A stretch of 64,000 nucleotides of DNA from Pogona vitticeps (lineage: Eukaryota > Chordata > Lepidosauria > Squamata > Agamidae). The DNA lies in the NCBI RefSeq assembly GCF_051106095.1, contig NC_135791.1, positions 3,612,001-3,676,000 on the forward strand. Direction: 5' to 3'. The position numbers and the translations under genes are program-made. Below are positions 39,101 through 48,500 of this stretch, piece by piece; positions within the stretch are counted from its first letter, which is position 1; every line of letters starts with the position of its first letter. Below the pieces are notes generated by a model. That model was not told the origin of the DNA. It did not search any database and saw only the letters and a program-made list of their open reading frames with translations.

Positions 39101-40381
39101 CTTTATTCTGCTGGAAATTTAGAGCATTGCTCAATGCTATGAACTGCACGTTTCTCTGTGCATGCACTCACAGAAAGGGACATTATTTTCATTTTCTCTG
39201 AAATGGGAACGATCCAAAGGCCATCATTGCCTGCAAGTCACTGGATGTCAGTGTGGCTCCAAGGATCATGATCGGCTTTGGGAAGAAAAAACCCATTCAC
39301 TTTGCCAACCAAGACCGCCATTGTTGAATTGTTGGGTGATGAGGAAGGGAGTCGGGGGTGGAGAGCCCTGAACAAATGATGGCTTTGTTGTGATACCCTG
39401 ATGCCACAATGGTGAGGAAGGTGTCCCATCCCTGGCTCAGCAGGACAGATCATCAGTCTTGTGTGGCTTCTTGTGACAGTTGGATCCTTTCCATCGAATG
39501 CCCAAACTCTCTTCCCCATCATGCCCATCTTCGTTCACTAGGCCCGGCAGTCCTTCTCTCCTGAACTTCGTCTCTCTGTCTCCGTCCCCACAGGTCCCCC
39601 CAATGGAGAACTACACCATGGCTGGACGGACGTACCGCTACTATGGAGACGATCCTCCGCTGTACCCCTTTGGCTACGGGCTCTCCTACACCCTTTTCCG
39701 ATACAGCGACCTGGTGCTGGGAGCCGAGGTGGTGCCCATTTGTGGGAACCTCAGCCTCTCGGTGGTGGTGGAGAACGTTGGCCCCCGAGACGGCGAGGAG
39801 GTGAGAGGGCTGGCCTGCTCCTGGACCTCGGTGGCTGAGGAAGGATGATGCTTTCTGTATCATAAACATAAACAAGATTTAAATGATGGGGGATGGGTAG
39901 GCAAGGAGCACCACAGGGAGTAGTTTGGGTGTCCTTGGATTGGATTGAGATGAAGTTCCCATGGACATGTCCTTCTGGCGTTTTCGAGACCACTCCCCCT
40001 CTCTGGGTGTGGGGAGATCCGTGGGGCCTTGCAGGAAGGAAGGGTCTCGTTTTCTTCCTTGTTCCCTCCTTAAGAGCTCTTTTCCCCCTGCAGGTGGTGC
40101 AGCTCTACCTCCGGTGGGGAGAGGCCTCCGTGCCCGTGCCCCGCTGGCAGCTGGTTGGCTTCCATCGCGTGCTGGTACCCCAAGGCCAGGCGACCAAGGT
40201 GCCCTTCCTGCTCTCCTTCCGCCAGAGAGCCGTCTGGGCCGGGGAGTGGCGCCTGGAGCCCGGCTCTTTCAGCCTTTTCGCCGGCGGGCAGCAGCCCTTC
40301 CAGGAAACCCGTGCCCCTTCCAACGTCCTGCAAGCAGATTTCAGCGTCTCCGGAAGCGCCCGCAAGAGAAGCCAGTGCTAA
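30122..40381 (+). CDS. GH3 gene 1: secreted glycoside hydrolase family 3, beta-D-xylosidase-like, 14 coding exons, 744 aa
   Basis: Predicted retaining beta-glycosidase of GH3, closest to plant/fungal beta-D-xylosidases; the substrate in an animal is unknown. Exons: 30122-30268, 31383-31543, 31773-31932, 32460-32630, 33260-33351, 34650-34807, 35007-35110, 35930-36154, 36688-36773, 37572-37708, 38148-38237, 38829-39037, 39594-39800, 40094-40381. All borders are GT/AG and the frame is open throughout (2235 bp). A signal peptide (MAVPYLSAVLLLAPLSGG) precedes the GH3 N-terminal barrel at about 50-300. Motifs there are [52 protein letters not shown] and the nucleophile motif GYVVSDEGA (Asp274). The GH3 C-terminal domain spans about 378-615 (VLLKN, the ETEAVDRKGLDLPG loop, [20 protein letters not shown]). 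A fibronectin-III-like domain ends the protein ([10 protein letters not shown]). Length matches plant xylosidases (about 750-770 aa). The ATG lies 5 bases after a splice acceptor, so a 5' noncoding exon exists upstream. Possible N-glycosylation sites include NAT, NGT, NVT, NYT and NLS. Confidence 0.93.
32308..32440 (+). mobile_element. Family-B MITE, left half, just upstream of GH3 gene 1 exon 4
   Basis: Begins CAGTAGGACCCCTTTATCCA after TA. It continues with TATCCGCTGATTCACTTATC and ATATATGTGTTTCTAAAAAT and ends about 20 bp before the exon 4 acceptor. The right half is missing. It is absent from the same intron of GH3 gene 2, so it was gained or lost after the duplication. Confidence 0.75.
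32731..32861. repeat. Hairpin-forming palindromic repeat, GH3 gene 1 intron 4
   Basis: Arms GATTCCCAACCTGGGTTCCC, then CAGGTGTTCTTGGACTACAA, pair with TTGTAGTCCAAGAACACCTG, then GGGATTCAAGGTGGGGAACC. Confidence 0.75.
33544..33753 (+). mobile_element. Family-B MITE, complete ends (210 bp), GH3 gene 1 intron 5
   Basis: Left end CAGTAGGATCCCTGTATCAA after TA; right end GGGGGGGGGTCTTACTG before TA. The interior has TTAATATTTTCAGACTGTGG and AAGTGAGTCGGCGGAGACTG. The TA target site and termini resembling mammalian Tigger2/MER2-type elements suggest a pogo-superfamily MITE. It is internally deleted relative to copies at 11287-11712 and 49215-49490. Confidence 0.8.
33756..34190 (+). mobile_element. 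Tigger/pogo-like MITE, subfamily A2, directly abutting a family-B MITE
   Basis: Begins CAGTGATGCTTCACTTAATG and ends AAGCGTGGCACAACTG, flanked by TA. The interior (GAAATAAAAAAGCCCATCAA, GCATTCCAATGGGCTGAAAA, GAACCGATCATTGCTAAGCG) matches 38375-38797. It resembles but is distinct from family A (6935-7361). The TA at 33754-33755 is shared with the preceding family-B element. Confidence 0.8.
37110..37385 (+). repeat. Minisatellite, about 85-bp unit, 3 to 3.5 copies, GH3 gene 1 intron 9
   Basis: Units each contain GTGTGACTTGCTACAACTAA, GCAGCTAATCGATGAGGTCC, TTGGCAGAGTGCAATGG and ATCCTGTTGATTATC with a few substitutions. Starts are near 37165, 37247 and 37334, with a partial, diverged unit before them. 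It is not present in the corresponding intron of GH3 gene 2. Confidence 0.8.
38375..38797 (+). mobile_element. Tigger/pogo-like MITE, subfamily A2, GH3 gene 1 intron 11
   Basis: Begins CAGTGGTGCTTCGCTTAACG after TA and ends CGTTAAGCAAGGCACCACTG before TA. The interior matches 33756-34190. It ends about 30 bp upstream of exon 12, very close to the acceptor. Confidence 0.85.
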
Positions 40382-40649
40382 TTTCTGGCACTCCTGATAA
40401 ATGTTCTGAAAACCAACCAGGAAGCTCATTAAGCTCATTTTTTTAAAGAAAATGCAGGGAAAAAATCTGATTTACTGCCTATATAATTGCTGGGATCATG
40501 AACTTTCATCTGGACATCTACCACCAAGTTGTGTTTTTGTTGTGGGTGTATTGTTGTGATAAGGAGGAGAGATTATCTGTCACAGTGATTGATGGGTGTC
40601 ATTAGCTGGTCTTTTGTGTGTAGTGATCACTGGTCCTTACGGCTTGGTA

Positions 40650-40910
40650 GAGTTCGATGAGCACAAAAAAAAACACTGATCACCATAATCACCCATCTCC
40701 TGAACAGGACAAAAAACTAATCCAACAGCTATAAATACTCAACTCCCAAACAAACTGCACCAGAGCACAGAGTGCTACTCCTGTCGTCTGAAGATGGCCG
40801 GCCACAGAGAATGGCAAACCGTTAGGAACAACAACCTTCAGAACACGGCCAGAGAGCCCGAAAAACCCACAACAACAACTAGATCCCTGCCATGAAAGCC
40901 TTCGCGAATA
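40650..40910 (+). repeat. Unclassified retroelement-like 3' tail
   Basis: Contains TCGTCTGAAGATGGCCGGCC, AACCGTTAGGAACAACAACC, TTCAGAACACGGCCAGAGAG and CATGAAAGCCTTCGCGAATA, a block I recall from reptile repeat tails but cannot assign firmly. It lies in the 3' flank of GH3 gene 1. Confidence 0.45.
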
Positions 40911-40975
40911 CATATGTATGTCTTGTCTGTGTCTGCAGTTGTAAATGTAATTTTTAGGGGTTTTTTTTACATGAA

Positions 40976-41098
40976 AATAAATAAAATCAGTATGTCAAGA
41001 TGGTTTTCCTTTCTCGAAGATCTGTGGAGAGTGAGGGTGGAAATGAAGAATTCTGCCAGATCCGAGGAAAACGGTGTGAAAACTCATCCTGAAATAAA
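40976..41098 (+). terminator. Candidate poly(A) signals of GH3 gene 1
   Basis: AATAAA occurs at 40976-40981 and, overlapping it, at 40980-40985, and again at 41093-41098. The last is followed by a T/GT-rich stretch (TTCTCGTTTGTTTTTTTTGT). They are 600-700 bp after the stop codon. Which one is used cannot be told from the sequence. Confidence 0.35.
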
Positions 41099-42057
41099 CC
41101 TGATCGCCGTGAAGGCTTTCTCGTTTGTTTTTTTTGTGGTCCATTTGAAGACTAGTACAGGTCTCTTTTTGAAAATATGAGCCCAGAGCATGTCTCTCAA
41201 CGAAACCGGCCGGGTGACCCTGCGAAGATCACAAGGTTTTTTATTCAGTTCATTGTTCCTTAGAACCCCTAGACAACGGCCATCCTATCGGATATCTAAC
41301 GACTTTTTAATATCTAAAAGAGACTCTAAAATTATTTTCCGCCTCTGGTCTGAAACATCTGGGTTTTGCACCAAGAAAAGGTGTTTTACTAAGGATACGA
41401 GAGTTCTGAGTTTCCAGGCTGATTTTGTATTGTTGGGGGAAAAAAAGAGAGGACCATATCATCATCATCATCATGGCTCCTTTTCTTCCTCCTGGTGTCA
41501 CGAGGAATGACTCCAGGCAGGGACGTTGGCAAGTCCCACGTCCCAGGTGAGGTCTTTGGTACCAAGTCCTGAGCTCCAAGAATTTGAGTCCCCATTACAA
41601 ACAAGCGTGTGTTTTTTCCCTCCAAAAAGTTGAGTCTGAGTCATGGGGGGGGGGGAATTCACTGTGACTTAAGTCTGACTTCTGTCACGGGTCTCATTGG
41701 AAGAGCCTCACCCCTTTCCTCCATCTCATCTTTAGACACACACACACACACCCGTGGCTTTTCCTGCTGTCTTTTGTGCAATCTTGGCGGATCAAAAAGA
41801 TGCAGAAACTTGTATCCGTTTTGATGCCCTCTTGGTTGGCACAAGACGAATATGGATTTGGAAGAGGGGTGATGGATGTGTCTTCCTTCTTGTTTGATCC
41901 CAACATTTGATATTCACACGCTGACTATCAAGTACGAAGAGTCCTCACTAGTAGAGTTAACAGGTCATCCATCCCTTTTAAAAAAATACACTCAGGGTAT
42001 CTTCAGACAGACGGTTACTCATCAAAAGGTATTCCGCAGATATCCCATGTTTTCAAT
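41099..42057. other. Intergenic; second copy of an unclassified repeat
   Basis: Positions 41518-41695 match the reverse complement of 8080-8305 (GGGACGTTGGCA, TTTGGTACCAAGTCCTGAG, TTGAGTCTGAGTCATG). Short ATC and CA microsatellites lie near 41457-41475 and 41736-41750. No gene is seen. Confidence 0.45.
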
Positions 42058-42365
42058 ATGAATCAAAAAGATGAATCCCAGATCAAGCCAAGCCTGAACT
42101 TTCTCTGGAAACTGAGGCTGCCCTATTTTGGTCCTATCCTGAGAAGGCAGGATTCTATGGAAAGGATAACGCTGGGAAAGGCGGGAAGCAGGAGGAAAAG
42201 AGGGAAAACCAAAGAGGAGACGGACGGGCTCTCTAAAGGAAGTCACAAGCTTGAGCTTGCAAGAGCTGAGCAGGAGCTGTTGAGGATGGGGCATTTTGGA
42301 GAGGTCTCATTCATGGGGTCGCCATGAATCAGAGGAGACTTGACAGCGCGGAAGAACAACATAAC
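42058..42365 (+). mobile_element. BovB/RTE-like LINE 3' fragment, degraded
   Basis: One frame reads MNQKDESQIKPSLNFLWKLR, PYFGPILRRQDSMERITLGK and AGSRRKRGKT, the RT-protein tail (compare the IKPEQSLEAKM and IMRRQDCLEKT segments at 63.8 kb). It ends with TCGCCATGAATCAGAGGAGA, then CTTGACAGCG and an AACAACATAACA-like tail. Non-functional. Confidence 0.7.
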
Positions 42366-42743
42366 AGGGAACAACTTGTTATCTTGACCCCTTCAAGGAG
42401 TCCACAGACAGATTGATGAATTGATGAGAGGAACCACATTTTCACAGTTCAACCGCCTGTGTATTTATGGTGTTCTGCTTGTTTGTTTCTCTCTGCTCTA
42501 CCGGCTGGGGTCCATCAGTGATTCGAAAGGTGCACTGGGACTGAGTCGTGAAAGGCCCTTATGTGTCGGGTGGTTTGGGGCCGATGGCGCTTTAAGCCTG
42601 ACCTACCTCACACGGCTTGTCGTGCGCATGAAGCAGTGAAGAGAACAGCCCCCATAGAACATCGGCCTGAACCCCCTGGTAAAGGTAACCCATGAAATAT
42701 TACAATGTCGAAACTAGAGTGTGGGAAGAGATCCTGTGTAGAT

Positions 42744-42882
42744 CAGTGGTCGCCAACCTTGGGCCTCCAGATGTTCTTGGACTTCAACTCCCAGAAATCC
42801 TGGGCAGCAGAGGTGGTGGTGAAGGCTTCTGGGAGTTGTAGTCCAAGAACATCTGGAGGCCCAAGGTTGGGGACCACTGCTG
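42744..42882. repeat. Hairpin-forming palindromic repeat
   Basis: Near-perfect inverted arms: CAGTGGTCGCCAACCTTGGG, then CCTCCAGATGTTCTTGGACT, pair with AGTCCAAGAACATCTGGAGG, then CCCAAGGTTGGGGACCACTG. The outer CAGTGGT...ACCACTG ends look like terminal inverted repeats of a short MITE. Confidence 0.85.
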
Positions 42883-43379
42883 TAGATCATTGTGGAGCCT
42901 AGCCCCCGGTCTGGGAGGCACCTCTGGGGAGTTGAACTCCCAACCTCCCCAGCCAGGGATCTAAACCCTGGAGGTGGCAAGACACTTTTCTGTAGTGTTC
43001 TCTTTTTGGTTTCAAAGGCTCACCTGAATCAAGATGACCTTTCTGACCCCTGGCAGGCCACCTTGGCTGGCTGATCCTCTCCAGTGGAGGATTCCGTCAC
43101 CACCAGGACCTCCTCCCGTTTGCTTAATAAGTTCTCTTGGAGGCTTGCCAGACGGCAGTTGCTTTGCTCCAGAGGAGTGGAAAAAATTCCCAGGAAACTG
43201 GGTACGCCTGGGCTAGGAAAAGCACGTGCTTTATTTAGCCCCCTCCTTGCAGAACACCTTCCAGCCAGCCAGGTGACATTGCACAAATGTTTTACAAAGC
43301 CCCTGGAAGACATGAAGGCGGGCCGGATCAGTGCCAGGAGGGGCTCCACAAGATGAGCTTTTTTGCCTTCCTTGCAGAA

Positions 43380-43522
43380 ACATTCGGCGACGTGGGTTGC
43401 TTAAGGGAAGGCGTCTCGCGATCCTGGTTTGACAACTCACGAGAGAAGGGCAGGTGCCGGCAGACGGAGACACACAGGGAGCAGGATCTGTGTTTCGGAT
43501 CGGAGCCTCTGAGAGGAAGGAG
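43380..43522 (+). other. Putative 5' noncoding exon of GH3 gene 2
   Basis: Aligns, with gaps, to the CpG-island segment 29030-29147 upstream of gene 1 and ends at a good donor (GGAAGGAG|GTAAGAG). Flanking homology continues to about 43720. Compared with gene 1 the CpG density is much lower, although some CpGs remain (CATTCGGCGACGTGGG, GTCTCGCGATCC). The start is unknown. A PyTTGCAG before 43378 could instead make it an internal exon. Confidence 0.4.
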
Positions 43523-44221
43523 GTAAGAGAAGGAGAGGGGGGGTGCAGTGGAGGTGGAAGTCATGGCCTGCTTTGGACTACAACGCCCGGAATCCCCAGC
43601 TGGCAACTCACCGGGGGGTGTAGTCCCCAAAAAGTAAAATTTCCAAACTCTTTGGGAGGCGGTAGCAACATGGGCTCTGCTGAGAACAGGACGACCGTTG
43701 GCGGCTCTCATTCAGCCCCCGTCAATTCAGAGAGTCCTACTCGTTTGTCGGCATGCATACATTTGCTGGCAGCCTCCGTAATGAAGGGGCCCAGATGAGT
43801 CAAACTGGAAAAGCTGGATGGATGCAAAAGTAATCAGATCTAAAAGGAAATAGGCAGTAGATTTTATAAACTTTATTAAATAATGGTACTGAATGATACT
43901 TGGAATAGCACGTATTTTAGGGAAATACCTATTTATCTACTCACATTTACATGCTTTCAAATGGCTAGGTTGGCAGGAGCTGGGACAAGCGACGGGAGCT
44001 CATTCCGTTGCGTGGATTCGATCTTACGACGGCTGGTCTTCTGACCTTGCAGCACAGAGGCTTCTGCGGTTTAACCCACAGCGCCATCCACGTCCCTATC
44101 AAAGGTGTTACCTCGCCATAAAACTCTGTCTTTCTTTCCAATATCTGTGAGCTGAGATGCTGTCATGTGCGGGCATGTTTCTCTCCATAAATCTTCAGTT
44201 ATTTTTCACACCTTGTTAACC

Positions 44222-44600
44222 CAGGTAGGTGGGGCTCGTCAGCCATGGAAGGCAGCCCATCTAGGAGAAGGAAAACTCTGATTCCAAACCTCCACTGCCT
44301 TGTGGCTATATCCCCTGATGGAAAAGGCTTCAGGAGTTAACCTCGAGGCAAAATCCGGAGCTGGAGTCCCGAAGGCAGCATGTGTCAGTCTGCCAACTCC
44401 TGCAACGTTGCTGGAACCAGTTGTATTGGCTCTTGCCTTTCCATTGGACCATTTCAGCAACGTGGAGAGGGGGGATCTGCTGCTTGGGTAACAGCCTATC
44501 CTCCATATTACCTTACCCGGGCTTCATGCTCTGGAGAGGACACTCCTCGATTCAGAGCATGTTACCATAGTCTCTCGAGACTGAAGGATGCCTATGCTCA
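44222..44600 (+). repeat. Unclassified dispersed repeat, copy 1 of an inverted pair
   Basis: Contains GGAAGGCAGCCCATCTAGGA, GGAAAAGGCTTCAGGAGTTA, ACCAGTTGTATTGGCTCTTG, CGTGGAGAGGGGGGATCTGC and CATAGTCTCTCGAGACTGAA. The reverse complement of nearly all of it is found at 62440-62800. Each copy has an open frame of 60-85 codons, but neither resembles a known protein. Confidence 0.7.
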
Positions 44601-44794
44601 TGTTAACCCAGGACTGTACCTCTGCAGGTAACATCAGGAATAGTGAGTTGCCCCACCCTGAACATGACTGTTTTACAGTGTGAACGTAAATTCATTTTAC
44701 TTAGATTTATTTGACCTTATTCTTGTCTATATATATTTACCTTGTCTTTATTTATCTACTCTTAAAAATAACCCAACCTCAATCCTCCCCTGGC

Positions 44795-45035
44795 AGGATG
44801 GCTCAGTGAGTTAAGTATTAGGCTGTGGAGCCAGAGGTTGGGAGGCTGATTCCTCACTGAGCCTCCCCGAGAGTAGAGCCAGCCAGGGTAGCCTTGGGCA
44901 AGCTGCACAGTCCCCAGGGCGGCCACCCACCTACACAAAAGAAGGGAAGGGGAAGCTACATCTGAGTATTCTCTACCTGGAAAACCCTGGAAAAGGTCAC
45001 CATCAGTCAGAATTGATGGCACATCATCATTATCA
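44795..45035 (+). repeat. tRNA-derived GAT-tailed SINE, nearly full length
   Basis: tRNA-like head GGATGGCTCAGTGAGTTAAG and GGAGGCTGATTCCTCACTGA; body AGAGTAGAGCCAGCCAGGGT, AGCCTTGGGCAAGCTGCACA, GAGTATTCTCTACCTGGAAA; 3' end CAGTCAGAATTGATGGCACA with a CATCATT tail. Confidence 0.8.
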
Positions 45036-45559
45036 ATCCTGCTGTTTCTCCAAAGAGTAGGCCTTCTGTATTTGTACTCCTGCTTAGATGGATTTAGGCC
45101 AAAATAGAAAGACTGGCTAGGTCATTTTTCATGGTGAAAACCAGGCTGTTAACCCGTGTCTCGTTGGCCTGAGTTGTACCAACCAGCCACATGATTACCA
45201 TGTGTTTGGCTTTTTGTGTGCCAGATGGACCTCCAGCCTTGGAAAATGGTGGGATATACGGTGAGCAGATAGAAACCTTAGGAACATAAGGGTAGAACAA
45301 GAAGTGGCGACCTCGAATTTCTTCTGGGATTGCCTTCAGTTCACCTTCATCCCTTAAATCAAAATGTCATTCCAAGATGGAACAGAAGCTTTGCAGGTTG
45401 GTAGGATTTGAAGGATCCAAAGCTGACTCTTAGGTCTCCCATCAAATACCATCCCAAGAAAGAAAAAAGACTTTGAGATGGTATGCAGTTGGATGGGCTT
45501 TGAGTCTCTGGAAGGTCCGCTAGGCGTCCATGCTTCTTTCCTTTGCTTCTCTAGAAGTC

Positions 45560-48500
45560 ATGGCTGTGCCGTATCTCACCGCCGTACTCCTGTTGGCCAT
45601 GCTGAGCCGGGGCCAGGACTTCCCCTTCAGGGACCCCACATTACCCTGGGAGGAGCGGCTGGATGATTTGCTGAACAGGCTGACGCTGGACGAGATGGTG
45701 CTGCAGGTATCAGATGGGGTTGGGTCATCGGTAGTGTCTTGATTGAGGGCAGTCTGGCCAAGGGGACCCACGAGCTCTAACGAGCTCAACATGACATTTT
45801 GCTGGAATGGACAAAAAATTCCTACTTGCACTTGTGGCCAACCAGTTGTGTCTGAAAAACCACACCTTGAGGACTGAGGACAATAACTTTCCCTGCTGTA
45901 GTCCCTGACTGCTGTCATCATGGCTGGCATCCATTCAGAGACCTCTTGTGTTGGCTGAGACCTTTTGAAAACCATTCATACTGGAGAACCAGCCTTTTTA
46001 GGGCAGTGATTGCCGTGAATGCATATATAGAATGAGATGGGAAAATGAGGAAGGAAGTCCTTGTTTACAGCTGATTAAGTAGCTCCAAAACAGAGCTGCG
46101 AACAAGGCTTTCCTCCCTTCTCCTTTTGTGGTTAATTCATGCAGAGGGACCCAAGGAAATTAAAGCTCATTAGTGCAGTTTCACGGTGAGTTGAATGCAA
46201 GTGAAGATGAGTTAGACTGGCTAGGGGAATGGCCACAAGTGTTTCCACTTCTGAATCGACTTTGCTACTCCTGGTTTCTGGGCTGTCCTGGATGCCAACT
46301 GAACCTTGGTAATCTCCACCCACAGATGTCAAAAGGGGGAGTTATGTGGAATGGCCCAGCACCACCCATAAAGCGGCTAGGCATCAGGCCATACATCTGG
46401 AACACAGAATGCCTCCGTGGGGATGTGGATGCTCCAGGCTGGGCTACTGCCTTCCCCCAAGCCCTGGGCTTGGCGGCCTCCTTCAGGTATGGATACTACA
46501 GCGATGATGTTCCTCTTCCCCAGGCAAAAGCTACCGCCTGTGTTTCTTCTTCTCTGTTCCTCTTCTACATCTTCTCACTCGTCCTTTGCTTATCCATCCC
46601 CTTTGGGATAGGTTGCGCTGGCATCTTTATCCTGTTGCTTGGGGTTTCGACATCATGGGCAGGTACGCAGCTGATGACACCTTCCTGTCCTGGACGTTGC
46701 TTGCCGGGAAAAGAGCGGGCCTCCCAGAGGCACCCTTTCCGATGTCTTACAATATGGGTAGCCCTGCTTTTTTCAAAGGCATTATTTAGAATGGTGTAGG
46801 TTTCTGCAGTCATCTTGTGGTTTTGGACAATACAATTGATGTTGCATTAGCTTAATCTTCATTTTCAAATGTTTCATTTTCGATGGGTTTTGTTTAAATT
46901 GACGTTCACTTAGTTCCAATTTTCCTCCAATTCTCTATATTTTTTGTTTCTTTTACCTTTTTAATCTTGTGGCAAATCTTATGCCTCCCATACTGCGGTT
47001 ACAGGTGTTTCTAGGATGATATTTATTTGGAGGAAATTTTCCATTTCTTCTCTTATTTGCTTTCGAAAATCTTCATTTAAAAAAAAAGAAAAATTGTATT
47101 TCATCTCCATTGTTGAACAATGCAAGATGTCTGTAACTGCAGTAATATTGGACTGTGGTCTGCAAAAGTATTTGCAATAATTTCTTTTTCTTTCATCAAA
47201 TTTGTCAAGATCCAGCAGGCATCAATTCTTGACCATCTTTTAATGTCTATTTGAGAAATGTGTATAATCTCGTTGTGTCTCATATTTTGTTCTCCATACA
47301 TCTACAATATGTAATTCTTTCGCCAGACCAGCTCCTTTCGAATGAGTACAGTGGTGCCTCGCTAGACAGTTACCCCACATGATAGTTTTTTCGCTAGACA
47401 TTGACTTTTTGCAATCACTATAGCGATTCACAAAACAGTGATTCCTATAGGGGAATTTCACTGGACAATGTTTGGTCCCTGCTTTGCAAACCGATTTTTG
47501 CTAGACGACGATTTTGACAGCTTCCTCTGCGCTCGCAAAACAGGTGTTTTCGGGACCTAAGTTTCGCAAGACAGTGATTTAAACAGCTGATCAGCGGTTC
47601 ACAAAGCGGCTTTCCTATGGCCGATCTTCGCTAGACAATGACGATTCTTCCCCATTGGAACGCATTAAACAGGTTTCAATGCATTCCGATGGGGAAATGC
47701 TTTTTGCTAGATAATGATTTCGCTAAACAGCGATTTCAGTGGAACAGATTATCATTGTCTAGTGAGGCACCACTGTAATGTCATACTGCGAAAGAGAAAC
47801 ATTTGAATGGGTAGATTATTGCACAGATGTATTACAAGACCAGGTTGCTGTGCATGAAACGGATGAATCACCCAGTCCAGAAGTGTCAGAGAGCAACAAT
47901 CAGGCTATAAAAGAGTGATCAAAGCAATCTTTCTATTGAGGCCTTCGGGAGCCAATGTGTGCGAGCTTCTAATCCAATTTATCTCCTTCTCTCTCCGGCT
48001 AGCCCTCTGCTCATCTACAGGGTGGCCAATGCCACGGCCACGGAAGTCCGGGCCAAACACAACCACTTTGTCTCCATCGGCAACTACGAGGACCACACCG
48101 GCCTCAGCTGCTTCAGCCCCGTGTTGAACATCATGCGCCACCCACTCTGGGGCAGGAACCAGGTGCGAAGGGCTTCAAGAAGAAAAGGAGGAGCCGGGAA
48201 TGACCTAAGAGAGCTAAGCAGGAACGGCTTTTGGGGAATAATATGAAAGAGAAAGCACGGATTTAGCCATCATTTCTGGAGGGGCCGCTGGGCTGGTTGT
48301 CGAGAGGAAAATGCCAGAGAGCCTAGTGGTTCCCTCTGAAGCCAACATGATTTCTTGGGGATCATTCCATGGATGGCAGCCGGGTTCAGATAAGATGCCT
48401 GAAGGCGTCCATGAAAACCTCTGCCCGCTAAAAGCGGCCAGTCTATAGGCCACCACAAGATGCTTTGCTCTTAAGGCAAGCTCTCCAGGCTTGCAAACCT

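Noticed and set aside
44222-44600. The idea that the inverted repeat pair is a long terminal repeat or a gene exon
   Set aside because: The two copies are in opposite orientation about 18 kb apart, without recognisable retroelement genes or LTR features, and the open frames match nothing known.
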